A stretch of 64,000 bases of DNA from Actinomycetota bacterium (GTDB lineage Bacteria > Actinomycetota > Actinomycetes > S36-B12): assembly GCA_016870515.1 (NCBI GenBank), contig VGBL01000002.1:1-64000 (forward strand), in the 5' to 3' direction. The position numbers were made by a program, and so were the translations under genes. Shown here piece by piece: positions 16,902 to 26,090 of this stretch. Below the pieces are notes generated by a model that saw nothing but the letters and a program-made list of their open reading frames with translations, did not search any database and had not been told where the DNA came from. Position 1 is the stretch's first letter. Every line of letters begins with the position of its first letter.

Positions 16902-17885
16902 ATGAACCGCGGGATTGGGCTCGTCCTCGTCGGGCTCGGCGTCTTCCTCGTCGTGCTCGGAGCACTGATGCGCTTCATGGTCGTACCTGCACTAGCGAAG
17001 GCGCCACTATCGCCCGGCGAGTCCGATGGTGGCGTCACCCAGACCAACCAGGCGGGCGTCGCCGCTAAGCTCTTCGACCCGGCAACGTTCACCGAGCGCA
17101 GGGACGTCCCTTTGACAGTGACGCGCTACACGCGTGGTGACGTGCCCGCCAGCCAGACCGACGAGGCAAAAGCAGGCGATTTGGCGATCTACGACACCTT
17201 CCAGCGCGTTGAGGATAACGCGGGAGTGGTCGTGTTGGCCAACACCGCGCGGTTCGCCTTCAACCGAGTGACCTCTGAGATGACCAACTGCTGCGGGGCG
17301 AATATCGACGGCGAAAACGTCGAGATGTCGGGCATCGTGCCCCTGAAGTTTCCGATGTTCACGCAGCCGCAGGACTACCCCTACTTCGATACCTCGATCA
17401 ATGAGACGGTCCAGGCCGTCTACCAAGGGCAGGAGGATGCCGATGGCCTGCCCGTCTACAAGTTCGTGGTCACGGTTGAGCCCTCCCAGGTCGGTACGAT
17501 CGAGGTGCCCGGCGATCTGGTCGGGTCGCCCCTTCCGACGTTCGTAGCCCCCCGGTACTACCAGAATGTGCTAACGCTTTACGTCGAGCCGCAGACCGGC
17601 GCCATCGTCAAGGGCGACAGCGTCCAGCTGCAGACTCTGCGCGGCCCCGACGGGACCGACCAGGTCACGATCCTGGATGCCGTCATCGGGACCACTCCTG
17701 AACAGGCTTCGGCGGGGATCAAATACGCGAAGACCCAGTCGGCCCTTCTGGCCCTACTGAATAACACCGTCCCACTCGTCGCATTCGTCCTTGGTGCGAT
17801 CCTGCTCATCCTGGGAGTGATCCTCGTGCTCACGTCGAAGCGTCGCTCGGGTGGCTCGCACGCGGGGGGCTACACCGCCGCGTAG
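16902..17885 (+). CDS. DUF3068 (PorA-family-like) membrane-anchored exported protein
   Basis: 327 residues from the ATG at 16902, which follows GGAGG at a good distance. One N-terminal membrane helix (MNRGIGLVLVGLGVFLVVLG), a large extracytoplasmic domain (about 30-285) with features such as YPYFDTSINETV and VLTLYVEPQTGAIVKG, and one C-terminal helix before a basic cytoplasmic tail. This is the architecture of DUF3068 proteins, represented beside the aftD cluster in M. tuberculosis (Rv0227c). Function is unknown; some databases link the family to channel-forming PorA, but nothing here proves a pore. The longer frame from 16716 runs antisense into the acyltransferase and is rejected. Confidence 0.83.
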   Translation: MNRGIGLVLVGLGVFLVVLGALMRFMVVPALAKAPLSPGESDGGVTQTNQAGVAAKLFDPATFTERRDVPLTVTRYTRGDVPASQTDEAKAGDLAIYDTFQRVEDNAGVVVLANTARFAFNRVTSEMTNCCGANIDGENVEMSGIVPLKFPMFTQPQDYPYFDTSINETVQAVYQGQEDADGLPVYKFVVTVEPSQVGTIEVPGDLVGSPLPTFVAPRYYQNVLTLYVEPQTGAIVKGDSVQLQTLRGPDGTDQVTILDAVIGTTPEQASAGIKYAKTQSALLALLNNTVPLVAFVLGAILLILGVILVLTSKRRSGGSHAGGYTAA

Positions 17886-17887
17886 GT

Positions 17888-17909
17888 GGCCCCGATGGGC
17901 CCTGGGGCC
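17888..17909 (+). terminator. GC-rich hairpin after the DUF3068 gene
   Basis: GGCCCC (17888-17893) pairs with GGGGCC (17904-17909), with GGGCCC inside the loop allowing alternative folding. There is no U tract. It lies 3 nt after the stop codon, so it could end the envelope transcript, but this is a weak call. Confidence 0.3.
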
Positions 17910-17915
17910 CTGCGC

Positions 17916-17921
17916 TATCCT
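17916..17921 (+). promoter_or_regulatory. Possible -10 element of the rpsA promoter
   Basis: TATCCT about 145 nt upstream of rpsA would give a long 5' leader, which is common for S1 genes whose translation is autoregulated. No good -35 is seen. The remaining leader (17922-18066) shows no tRNA or recognised riboswitch. Confidence 0.3.
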
Positions 17922-18066
17922 TCTCGGGCGCGCCGAGCCCGCACGCGTTCCAGACAGAGCGGACTCGTGGTGACCTTCGCGGCCTAGGGTCCGGTATCCC
18001 GGCTCCCACCCACGCAGTTCACGGACTCGACGGGCATTCGACGACACCTATCCAACCGGAGTCTCC

Positions 18067-19524
18067 GTGACCTCCCAGACCTTCGACGCGCCCCAGGTGG
18101 CCGTCAATGACATCGGCACTTCCGACGAATTCCTCGCGGCCATTGATTCGACTATCAAGTACTTCAACGACGGTGACATCGTCGAGGGCACGATCGTCAA
18201 GGTCGACCGCGACGAAGTCCTTCTCGACATTGGCTATAAGACCGAGGGAGTCATTCCCTCGCGTGAACTGTCGATCAAGCACGATATCGATCCCAGTGAC
18301 GTCGTTGCCGTGGGCGACTCCGTCGAGGCTCTCGTGCTTCAGAAGGAAGACAAGGAAGGCCGCCTCATCCTCTCCAAGAAGCGCGCCCAGTATGAGCGGG
18401 CATGGGGGACGATCGAGCGGATCAAGGAGGAAGACGGCGTCGTCGAAGGGTCCGTCATCGAGGTCGTCAAGGGTGGCCTCATCGTCGACATCGGCCTGCG
18501 CGGTTTCCTCCCGGCATCACTGGTGGAGATGCGCCGTGTTCGCGATCTGCAGCCCTATGTTGGCAAGACGCTTGAGGCGAAGATCATCGAGCTCGACAAG
18601 AACCGCAACAACGTGGTCCTGTCCCGCCGGGCGTGGCTTGAGCAGACCCAGAGCGAGGTGCGCCAGACCTTCCTCAACCAGCTCCAGAAGGGGCAGATCC
18701 GCTCCGGCGTTGTGTCGTCGATCGTGAACTTCGGCGCCTTCGTCGACCTCGGGGGAGTCGATGGCCTGGTGCACGTCTCGGAGCTGTCCTGGAAGCACAT
18801 AGATCACCCGTCCGAGGTGGTCGAGGTGGGCCAGGAGGTCACGGTCGAGGTCCTTGACGTCGACATGGATCGCGAGCGCGTCTCCCTATCGCTGAAGGCC
18901 ACTCAGGAAGACCCCTGGCAGCACTTCGCCCGCACACATCAGATGGGCCAGGTCACGCCAGGTCGCGTGACCAAGCTCGTTCCCTTCGGCGCCTTTGTGC
19001 GCGTCGAGGAGGGCATCGAGGGTCTCGTGCACATCTCCGAGCTGGCTGAGCGTCATGTCGAGATCCCTGAGCAGATCGTCCAGGTCGGAGACGAGATCTT
19101 TGTCAAGGTCATCGACATCGATCTCGAGCGCCGACGCATTTCGCTGAGCCTCAAGCAGGCCAACGAGTCCGGCGACGGCGAAGTCTCGGTCGAGTTCGAC
19201 CCCTACCTCTACGGCATGGCACCCGCATTCGATGATGCCGGCAACTACATCGGTCCCGACGGCTTCGATCCCGAGACCGGCGAGTGGAAGGCTGGCTACG
19301 AAGGGCAGCGAACCGACTGGGAGCGCGAATACGCCGAGGCTCACGCCAGGTGGGAGGCGCACCGCAAGCAGGCCGCTGAGATGCGCACTGCCGACGCCGA
19401 GTCCGCGGTCGAGGACGGCACCGCGACACAGTACGCATCCGAGGCCTCGCCTGCTGTTGACGGGACCTTAGCTTCCGACCAGTCCCTGCAGGCTCTTCGC
19501 GACGAGCTAGTCGCAGAGGACTAG
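18067..19524 (+). CDS. rpsA: 30S ribosomal protein S1
   Basis: 485 residues with four S1 RNA-binding domains, seen as repeated V-x-G-x-V beginnings: DGDIVEGTIVKV (about 37), DGVVEGSVIEV (about 124), QIRSGVVSSIVNFGAFVDL (about 215) and VTPGRVTKLVPFGAFVRV (about 300). Each ends in a G-(F/L)-(L/V)-H/P-x-S-E-L type strand. Four domains and an acidic C-terminal tail are typical of actinobacterial S1, which helps bind leadered mRNA to the 30S subunit. The GTG start has GGAG 5 nt upstream. It is followed by a membrane-protein gene and coaE, matching the conserved rpsA-coaE neighbourhood. Confidence 0.97.
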   Translation: MTSQTFDAPQVAVNDIGTSDEFLAAIDSTIKYFNDGDIVEGTIVKVDRDEVLLDIGYKTEGVIPSRELSIKHDIDPSDVVAVGDSVEALVLQKEDKEGRLILSKKRAQYERAWGTIERIKEEDGVVEGSVIEVVKGGLIVDIGLRGFLPASLVEMRRVRDLQPYVGKTLEAKIIELDKNRNNVVLSRRAWLEQTQSEVRQTFLNQLQKGQIRSGVVSSIVNFGAFVDLGGVDGLVHVSELSWKHIDHPSEVVEVGQEVTVEVLDVDMDRERVSLSLKATQEDPWQHFARTHQMGQVTPGRVTKLVPFGAFVRVEEGIEGLVHISELAERHVEIPEQIVQVGDEIFVKVIDIDLERRRISLSLKQANESGDGEVSVEFDPYLYGMAPAFDDAGNYIGPDGFDPETGEWKAGYEGQRTDWEREYAEAHARWEAHRKQAAEMRTADAESAVEDGTATQYASEASPAVDGTLASDQSLQALRDELVAED

Positions 19525-19552
19525 GCCAACCCGCCGGCTCGCGGACAGCCTC

Positions 19553-21337
19553 GTGAGCGTCGAAACGGCCCGCGACACCGTGCGGTGGCCACGCCCCCTG
19601 CCATGGGGTGTGGCTGCCCTCGGTCTGGTCATGCACCTGTGGGCCATGTGGGGGGGCTTCTTCCACATGGACGACTTCTTCTACCTGGCCGACGCCAGTC
19701 GTCCCTTCGGGGATTACGTCACCCAGATCTACAACGGCCACCTCATGCCCCTGGGGTTTGCGATCGTCTGGCTCAGCCAGGCGGCTCTTCCCATGTCTTG
19801 GCCGCTGGCGGTGCTGGTGTGCACGCTGCTGTGGGCTGTCTTCTTGGCCGGTGTGGTCATGTGCATGAAGGCGGCCTTCGGCGAGCGTCCGTGGACCACC
19901 GTGATCGTGACCGTCCTCGCCCTCTCGCCCCTACTGACGACGGTGACGACGTGGTACGCGTCGGCATTGCAGGTCTTGCCCTGGGGGGCGACTCTCGCGT
20001 GGATGCTCTACTTCACGGTTCGCGACGCTCAGACCCCTCGAATCGTCTTTGCGATGGGGGGCCTGGTCGCCTACCTGGTCGGATTGGCCTTTTGGCAGAA
20101 GACCGTGCTCGTCCTGCCGGTCGTCTTTTGGATCGCTTGGCGCTATTGGCCTGGCGAGGGCCGCTGGGGGCTTCGTGGACTAGGGCGCCGATGGCTGCTT
20201 CCTGCCGCCTCCGTCGGCGTCACGTTGCCCTTCATGGCGATTTACTTTGCATCTCAGCCTGAGCAGGTACTCCGCTCCGATCCCACCCTGCAGCAATTCA
20301 TCGACTCGATGCGCATCAGCCTCGGCGAGGTGTGGCTTCCGGCCTACCTGGGTGGACCCTGGGCGGGCTTCACCCCGGGTCTTTCACCTGGCACGGCGGC
20401 CGCGTGGTGGGCGGTTCTGCTGGTCTGGCAGGTCGTTGCTGCCCTCGTCGCCGTATCCCTGCTGCGATGGCGATTGGCCTGGAATGCCTGGCTCCTCATA
20501 GCCGGCTACGCGCTGCTGACGGTGGCACTTTTCGCCTTCGGCCGCATCAATGACTTCGGGCTGGTGCTGGCCTACGACCCCCGCTACGTCGAGGATCTTT
20601 TCATCGTTGGTGCCCTGGTGCTGCCATTCGCCTTCGTCAGGCCGGCTGGCTCGCCTCTGGCCGAGTCACGCGGTTTGGACTGGCTTCCAAGGCGTGTGCC
20701 GGTTGTCGTGGCGTGCGCAGGCATGGTCGTCTTGGTCAACCTGTTGATCCTGACAAGCATCGCCGTGGGTTCGTCGTGGCATGACAGCGCTGCGAAGCGC
20801 TATGTCGCTCAGGCGAAGGCGTCCTTCGAGGCCAATCTCAGCACCCCCGTGTTCGATCGGAAGGTGCCACCCGAGGTCATGGCCCCGCTCTTCCTCGAGC
20901 GGGCGAACGCGTCGTACGTGCTCAGTGGGCTGCGGTTGCCGGTGAGGTGGAATGAGGCGGGGAGCACGGTCCTTGCGCTCAAGGACGACGGCTCACTGGC
21001 TGAGCCGATCCTGGCCACGAGTTCAACGTCGGTACCGGGTCTTTCGGGTGAATGCGGCTGGGCGGTCAAGGATGTTCCCACCAATATCGAGATGGACACC
21101 ACCAGCTTCGAGTGGATATGGGTGGCACACATGGACTACATCGCTTCCGGAGGTGGCGTGGCCACTGTCTCCCTGGCGGGACCTCCCACCGAGGTTCCCA
21201 TCCACGACGGTCTTGGCGACATCACCTTTGTGGTGAAGGGTTCTGGCGACACGGTGGTCATGACGCCACCGGCCGGGGTGGGCCTGTGCGTGACCCAACT
21301 AACCCTCGCCCAGGTGGATTATGGGGCGCTCCCGTGA
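19553..21337 (+). CDS. GT-C-like polytopic membrane protein, function unknown
   Basis: 594 residues, about 11-12 membrane helices followed by an extracytoplasmic domain (about residues 405-594). The first external loop contains HMDDFFYLADA, a double acidic motif at the place where GT-C glycosyltransferases keep their catalytic acid, and YNGHLMPLG follows. The overall plan therefore suggests a lipid-sugar-dependent glycosyltransferase, but I do not recognise a named family. It lies 28 nt after rpsA and its TGA overlaps the coaE GTG (GTGA), so it is co-transcribed with coaE. In M. tuberculosis rpsA and coaE are adjacent, so this gene is an insertion relative to that order. Confidence 0.68.
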   Translation: MSVETARDTVRWPRPLPWGVAALGLVMHLWAMWGGFFHMDDFFYLADASRPFGDYVTQIYNGHLMPLGFAIVWLSQAALPMSWPLAVLVCTLLWAVFLAGVVMCMKAAFGERPWTTVIVTVLALSPLLTTVTTWYASALQVLPWGATLAWMLYFTVRDAQTPRIVFAMGGLVAYLVGLAFWQKTVLVLPVVFWIAWRYWPGEGRWGLRGLGRRWLLPAASVGVTLPFMAIYFASQPEQVLRSDPTLQQFIDSMRISLGEVWLPAYLGGPWAGFTPGLSPGTAAAWWAVLLVWQVVAALVAVSLLRWRLAWNAWLLIAGYALLTVALFAFGRINDFGLVLAYDPRYVEDLFIVGALVLPFAFVRPAGSPLAESRGLDWLPRRVPVVVACAGMVVLVNLLILTSIAVGSSWHDSAAKRYVAQAKASFEANLSTPVFDRKVPPEVMAPLFLERANASYVLSGLRLPVRWNEAGSTVLALKDDGSLAEPILATSSTSVPGLSGECGWAVKDVPTNIEMDTTSFEWIWVAHMDYIASGGGVATVSLAGPPTEVPIHDGLGDITFVVKGSGDTVVMTPPAGVGLCVTQLTLAQVDYGALP

Positions 21338-21930
21338 GGATTGCCCTGACCGGTGGGATCGGCTCCGGCAAGTCGACGGTCGCCATGCTCCTGGCTCGCC
21401 ACGGTGCGGTCGTCGTGGATGCCGATGCGATCGCCCGCGAGATCGTGCAGCCCGGCCAGCCAGCCCTGCAGGAGATCGCTCGTGCCTTCGGGGCCTCTGT
21501 CTTGACGTCGGACGGCCACTTGGATCGCCCCGCACTGGCGGCGTTGGTCTTCAGCGATGAAGAGGCCAGGGCGCGGCTCAACGCGATTACGCATCCACGT
21601 ATCGCCGCACGCAGTGCCGAACTCCTTTCCGCCGCGCCACCAGACGCGATAGTGGTCTACGACATGCCGTTGCTGGTCGAGCAGGGCGCCGAGGCGCTGC
21701 AGGGGTGGGACGCCATCGTGGTGGTCGATGCCTCCGATGAAGCGCGCCTGGCACGCCTCATCGCTAGGGGAATGGTCCCCGAGGATGCCCGCGCGCGCAT
21801 GGATGCCCAAGCAGCGCGGGAGCAGAGGTTGAGAGTCGCTGACCATGTTGTGGACAACGCCGGGGATCTACTGGGCCTGCAGGAGCAGGTCGACTCCCTG
21901 TGGTGCGCACTCACTTCGACGGACACCTAG
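21334..21930 (+). CDS. coaE: Dephospho-CoA kinase
   Basis: 198 residues; phosphorylates dephospho-CoA on the ribose 3'-OH, the last step of coenzyme A synthesis, in the cytoplasm. The P-loop GGIGSGKS is at residues 7-14, followed by VVDADAIAREIV and the CoA-binding/lid segments VVYDMPLLVE and RLARLIARG. M. tuberculosis CoaE carries an extra C-terminal UPF0157 domain; this one does not and has the short bacterial length. The GTG at 21334 overlaps the preceding stop (GTGA), so translation is coupled. A longer open frame from 21052 is antisense-free but internal to the preceding gene and is rejected. Confidence 0.95.
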   Translation: MRIALTGGIGSGKSTVAMLLARHGAVVVDADAIAREIVQPGQPALQEIARAFGASVLTSDGHLDRPALAALVFSDEEARARLNAITHPRIAARSAELLSAAPPDAIVVYDMPLLVEQGAEALQGWDAIVVVDASDEARLARLIARGMVPEDARARMDAQAAREQRLRVADHVVDNAGDLLGLQEQVDSLWCALTSTDT

Positions 21931-21933
21931 GCT
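21928..21933 (+). promoter_or_regulatory. -10 element of leaderless uvrB, overlapping the coaE stop codon
   Basis: TAGGCT; its TAG is the coaE stop (21928-21930). Six nt later comes the uvrB GTG at 21940. Confidence 0.6.
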
Positions 21934-21939
21934 GGGAAG

Positions 21940-23988
21940 GTGAGACCTGTCACCGACCTCGTGCGGCGCGTCGCCCCCTTTGAGGTCGTATCCGACTTCA
22001 GTCCTTCCGGCGATCAGCCCACCGCCATCGAAGACCTGCAGGCCCGCGTGGTCGGGGGGGATCGCGACATCGTGCTGCTGGGAGCCACTGGCACCGGCAA
22101 GAGCGCTACGGCAGCGTGGCTCATCGAGCGCGTGCAGCGCCCCACACTCGTGATGGCACCCAACAAGACCTTGGCGGCACAGCTTGCCAACGAATTCAGG
22201 GAGCTCCTGCCCAACAACGCGGTGGAGTACTTCGTGTCGTACTACGACTACTACCAACCCGAGGCATACGTGCCGCAGACCGATACCTACATCGAGAAGG
22301 ACTCGTCGATCAACGCCGAGGTGGAGCGTCTTCGACACTCCGCCACCAATGCCTTGCTGACTCGTCGCGACGTGGTGGTCGTTGCCACAGTATCCGCCAT
22401 CTACGGCCTTGGCACACCGCAGGAATACGTGGACCGGATGCTCCGACTGCGAGTCGGCGAGCAGCACGATCGTGACAGCCTCCTGAGGCAGCTCGTTGGC
22501 ATCCAATACGCTCGCAATGACGTCAGTTTCGAGCGAGGTACCTTTCGCGTGCGTGGCGACACCCTCGAGATCTTCCCCGTCTACGAAACCCATCCCGTGC
22601 GCATCGAGATGTTTGGAGATGACATCGAGCGACTTATGACCCTCCATCCCATCACCGGGGAGATCCTCACCGACGACGAGGAGCTCTACGTGTTTCCGGC
22701 CACCCACTACGTCGCCGGCCCGGAGCGGATGGCGCGGGCCATCGAGGGCATCGAGGTGGAGCTGGCCGAGCGCCTCGACGAATTGGAGCGGCAGGGCAAG
22801 CTGCTGGAGGCGCAGCGACTTCGCATGCGGACCACGTACGACATCGAGATGATGCGCAATGTCGGATCCTGCTCCGGCATCGAGAACTACTCCCGCCACA
22901 TCGACGGCCGCGAGGAGGGCTCGCCCCCCAACTGCCTGCTCGACTACTTCCCGGAGGACTTCCTCCTCGTCATCGACGAGTCGCATGTGACCGTGCCGCA
23001 AATCGGCGCCATGTACGAAGGCGACATGAGCCGCAAGCGGACCCTCGTCGACCATGGCTTCCGCCTGCCGAGCGCCATGGACAATCGACCACTGCGCTGG
23101 GAGGAGTTCCGAGACAGGACAGGCCAGACCGTCTACCTCTCGGCCACGCCAGGGCCCTTCGAGCTGGGACAAAGCGGCGGGGAGTTCGTCGAGCAGGTCA
23201 TCCGCCCCACGGGCCTCGTGGACCCCCAAGTCGTCGTCAAGCCCACGAAGGGGCAGGTCGACGATCTCATGCATGAGATCCGACATCGCGCCGAGCGACG
23301 CGAAAGAGTCCTTGTCACCACCCTCACCAAGAGGATGGCCGAGGACCTCACCGACTACCTCGAAGAGCACGGTGTTCGGGTGCGCTACCTTCATTCGGAA
23401 GTGGATACCTTGCGGCGCGTCGAACTCCTTCGGGAGCTCCGCCTAGGCGAATTCGACGTACTCGTGGGCATCAATCTCCTGCGCGAGGGACTCGATCTGC
23501 CCGAGGTGTCCCTAGTGTCGATTCTCGACGCCGACAAGGAGGGCTTCCTGCGCTCGGAGACCTCGCTAATCCAGACGATCGGCCGTGCTGCCCGCAATGT
23601 CAGCGGTGAGGTCCACATGTATGCAGAATCTGTCACCCCCTCGATGGCCCGCGCCATCGACGAGACCAATCGCCGCCGCGCCAAGCAAGTGGCCTACAAC
23701 GAGGCCAGCGGTATCGATCCGACTCCGCTACGCAAGAAGATCGGCGACATCACCGACATGCTCGCTCGAGAGGATGCGGACACCCAGTCCCTGCTGGCAG
23801 AGGAGCCCGCGCGGAGGCGAGAGTCGACTCTAGCCGGACAGGACCTGACCGAGCTGATCCGCGACCTGACGGACCAGATGCACCAGGCAGCTGCCGAACT
23901 CCACTTTGAGCTCGCGGCCCGCTATCGTGACGAGATCTCAGAGCTCAAGCGCGAGCTGAGAGGCATGCGAGAGGCGGGGACAGCGTGA
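21940..23988 (+). CDS. uvrB: Excinuclease ABC subunit B
   Basis: 682 residues. UvrB is the damage-verifying helicase of nucleotide excision repair: it receives DNA from UvrA and recruits UvrC. Walker A GATGTGKS is at 48-55, the beta-hairpin region that clamps DNA reads [21 protein letters not shown], and the helicase motifs include [13 protein letters not shown] and [27 protein letters not shown]-terminal UVR helix pair (about 635-675, [29 protein letters not shown]) binds UvrC. The start is set by TAGGCT 6 nt upstream. The stop overlaps the start of the first terC gene (GTGA). Confidence 0.98.
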   Translation: MRPVTDLVRRVAPFEVVSDFSPSGDQPTAIEDLQARVVGGDRDIVLLGATGTGKSATAAWLIERVQRPTLVMAPNKTLAAQLANEFRELLPNNAVEYFVSYYDYYQPEAYVPQTDTYIEKDSSINAEVERLRHSATNALLTRRDVVVVATVSAIYGLGTPQEYVDRMLRLRVGEQHDRDSLLRQLVGIQYARNDVSFERGTFRVRGDTLEIFPVYETHPVRIEMFGDDIERLMTLHPITGEILTDDEELYVFPATHYVAGPERMARAIEGIEVELAERLDELERQGKLLEAQRLRMRTTYDIEMMRNVGSCSGIENYSRHIDGREEGSPPNCLLDYFPEDFLLVIDESHVTVPQIGAMYEGDMSRKRTLVDHGFRLPSAMDNRPLRWEEFRDRTGQTVYLSATPGPFELGQSGGEFVEQVIRPTGLVDPQVVVKPTKGQVDDLMHEIRHRAERRERVLVTTLTKRMAEDLTDYLEEHGVRVRYLHSEVDTLRRVELLRELRLGEFDVLVGINLLREGLDLPEVSLVSILDADKEGFLRSETSLIQTIGRAARNVSGEVHMYAESVTPSMARAIDETNRRRAKQVAYNEASGIDPTPLRKKIGDITDMLAREDADTQSLLAEEPARRRESTLAGQDLTELIRDLTDQMHQAAAELHFELAARYRDEISELKRELRGMREAGTA

Positions 23989-25037
23989 ACATTCCCCTGT
24001 GGCTGTGGCTGGCTACAATCGGCGGGCTCATCGGGATCATCGTGCTCGACCTGCTCCTGGTCGACAGCAAGCCGCACACCTTCGGGCCGCGTGAGGCAAC
24101 GCGCTGGGTGATCTTCTACATCGCGCTGGCCATGGCTTTTGCGGCATTTGTCTACGTCTACTTCGCGCCGACCTATGCCGGGCAGTTCCTGGCGGGCTAC
24201 ATCACCGAATACAGCCTGAGCATCGACAACCTGTTCGTCTTCCTGGTGATCATGTCGTCGTTTGCGGTGCCGGTTGAGCATCGTCATCGGGTCCTGCTCG
24301 TCGGCATCGTGATCGCCCTGGTGCTCCGCGGGGTCCTGATCGTCATCGGGGCCGAAGCGATCGCTAGGTTCGCCGCCACGTTCTTCCTCTTCGGGGCCCT
24401 CCTGATCTACACCGCCATCAAGGTGTGGCGGTCACACGACGAGGAGCCTGACCCTGAGGGCAACGCGCTGGTTCGGGCGGTCGAACGTCGGGTGCCGGCG
24501 ACACGCGAGTACCACGGCACGCGCCTGACCGTGAAGATCGACGGCAAGCGTCACATCACCCCCATGCTCCTGGTGATGATCGCGATCGGCACTACCGATC
24601 TGCTCTTTGCCATCGACTCGATCCCCGCTGTCTTCGGGCTCACCCGCGAGGCCTACATCGTCTTCACGGCAAACGCATTTGCCCTCATGGGGCTGCGCCA
24701 GTTGTTCTTTCTCCTGCATGGTCTCTTCGACCGTCTGGTCTACCTCAACAGGGGACTCGCCATCATCCTCGCCTTCATCGGCGTCAAGCTCATCCTGGAA
24801 GCGCTCGGTGAAACAACCTCGATCGCCGTGCCGCACATCTCCATCGTTGTTTCGCTTGGCGTCATCATCTCAGTGCTCGCTATCACGACCGTCACGAGCC
24901 TCATCGCCGTGCGGCGTAATCCGGATCTCATTGCCACGAATCCGGAGTCGATCGCGCAGGCCGCGGCCGATCATGGCCTCGCGCTGGAGGAACTTCCCGA
25001 GGAGCCCCGGGGGGCGGATCCGCCCCCCTCCGGCTAG
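23985..25037 (+). CDS. TerC family membrane protein, copy 1
   Basis: 350 residues with about nine membrane helices. TerC/Alx hallmarks are present: acidic residues in helices, [12 protein letters not shown] and [16 protein letters not shown], which in studied homologues handle Mn2+ export or metal loading of exported proteins. A hydrophilic loop (about 145-185) separates the two halves and a charged cytoplasmic tail ends the protein. The GTG overlaps the uvrB stop by 4 nt. The second copy, 30 nt downstream, shares the same motifs and topology, so the two are tandem paralogues. The metal specificity cannot be told from sequence. Confidence 0.9.
   Translation: MNIPLWLWLATIGGLIGIIVLDLLLVDSKPHTFGPREATRWVIFYIALAMAFAAFVYVYFAPTYAGQFLAGYITEYSLSIDNLFVFLVIMSSFAVPVEHRHRVLLVGIVIALVLRGVLIVIGAEAIARFAATFFLFGALLIYTAIKVWRSHDEEPDPEGNALVRAVERRVPATREYHGTRLTVKIDGKRHITPMLLVMIAIGTTDLLFAIDSIPAVFGLTREAYIVFTANAFALMGLRQLFFLLHGLFDRLVYLNRGLAIILAFIGVKLILEALGETTSIAVPHISIVVSLGVIISVLAITTVTSLIAVRRNPDLIATNPESIAQAAADHGLALEELPEEPRGADPPPSG
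25009..25028. repeat. Perfect 20-bp palindrome at the end of terC copy 1
   Basis: Six G, CGGATCCG, six C: a perfect palindrome inside the last codons of terC1. In RNA it can form an 8-bp GC stem with a GATC loop. There is no U tract, but it lies 9 bp before the stop and about 40 nt before terC2, so it could act as an attenuator or RNA-processing stop between the paralogues. Confidence 0.6.
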
Positions 25038-25067
25038 CGTGGCAGGGCTCTTACACCGGAGGACTCC

Positions 25068-26069
25068 TTGAATGTCTCGCTGACGCTCTGGCTCGTCGCG
25101 ATCGGCGCCATTCTCGTGCTCGTCGCCCTGGACTTCCTCACGGTGAGCCGCAAGCCTCACGAGGTCTCCTTCAAGGAGGCCGCCTGGTGGTCGATCTTCT
25201 ACATCGGGGTCGCGATCGCCTTCGGCGTAGTTGTGTGGTGCATGTCGGGCAGCGACTACGGCACGCAGTACTTTGCCGCCTACCTTGTGGAGAAGTCGCT
25301 CTCGGTCGACAACCTCTTTGTCTTCGTCATCATCCTGACGCAATTTGCGGTGCCGAGCATCTATCACCAGCGGGTGCTCCTGGTCGGTGTGGTGCTGGCA
25401 CTGGTGCTGCGGGCCATCTTCATCGCCGTCGGAGCGGCCGCACTAGCAGCCTTCGCCTTTACTTTCGTGATCTTCGGGGCGATCCTCATCTGGACGGGCG
25501 TCCAGCTCTTCCGGCACCGCAACGCCGATCCCGAGCCGAAGGACAATCTCGTCGTGCGGACCTTCCGGCGCTGGTACCCGGTGACGGAGGACTACCACGA
25601 GACGAAGCTCTTCGTCCGCATCGACGGCAAGCGCATGGCGACGCCGCTGCTTCTGGTCATGGTGGCCATCGCCTCGACAGACCTGCTCTTCGCCCTCGAC
25701 TCGATCCCCGCGACATTCGGGGTCACCCAGGAGCCCTATCTCGTCTTCACGGCCAACGCCGCAGCCCTGCTCGGCCTGCGCGCGCTCTACTTCCTGCTTC
25801 GCGGACTCCTGGACAAGCTCATCTACCTCTCGCTCGGCCTGTCGCTCATCCTCATCTTCATCGGCGTCAAACTCATCCTCACGTTCTTCCATGAGACCTA
25901 CCCCGTGGTGCCGAAGATCCCGACGCTCTTCTCACTCGGCGTGATCGCGGCAATCCTCGTGATCGTCACGGTCGCCTCATGGATCAAGGTGCGCCGCGAC
26001 CCCACGGCTATCGCCCACGCGGGGACCGTGACCAAGCCGAAGCACCAGGAGGGCGACGCGACCCCCTAG
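25068..26069 (+). CDS. TerC family membrane protein, copy 2
   Basis: 333 residues, same architecture as copy 1, with VDNLFVFVIIL and STDLLFALDSIPATFG and the central hydrophilic loop (about 148-185). The start is TTG at 25068, with GGAGGA 5-6 nt upstream; no ATG or GTG fits in frame nearby. Compared with copy 1 it has different loop sequences, so the duplication is old. The likely role is divalent metal (Mn2+) handling at the membrane, by family. It may be read from the uvrB promoter, modulated by the palindrome between the copies. Confidence 0.9.
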   Translation: MNVSLTLWLVAIGAILVLVALDFLTVSRKPHEVSFKEAAWWSIFYIGVAIAFGVVVWCMSGSDYGTQYFAAYLVEKSLSVDNLFVFVIILTQFAVPSIYHQRVLLVGVVLALVLRAIFIAVGAAALAAFAFTFVIFGAILIWTGVQLFRHRNADPEPKDNLVVRTFRRWYPVTEDYHETKLFVRIDGKRMATPLLLVMVAIASTDLLFALDSIPATFGVTQEPYLVFTANAAALLGLRALYFLLRGLLDKLIYLSLGLSLILIFIGVKLILTFFHETYPVVPKIPTLFSLGVIAAILVIVTVASWIKVRRDPTAIAHAGTVTKPKHQEGDATP

Positions 26070-26090
26070 TCGCGCGCCACGCAGCCAACG

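Noticed and set aside
6390-17885. Recent horizontal transfer of the envelope block
   Set aside because: Codon use and GC look like the neighbours, start signals follow the same leaderless rule and no mobile element or flanking repeat is visible; an old rearrangement is more likely.
17922-18066. Possible riboswitch or small RNA in the rpsA leader
   Set aside because: No recognisable conserved fold or sequence; a long leader alone is not evidence.
21868-23394. 508-codon minus-strand ORF
   Set aside because: Exact antisense of uvrB; low-complexity composition and no family motif.
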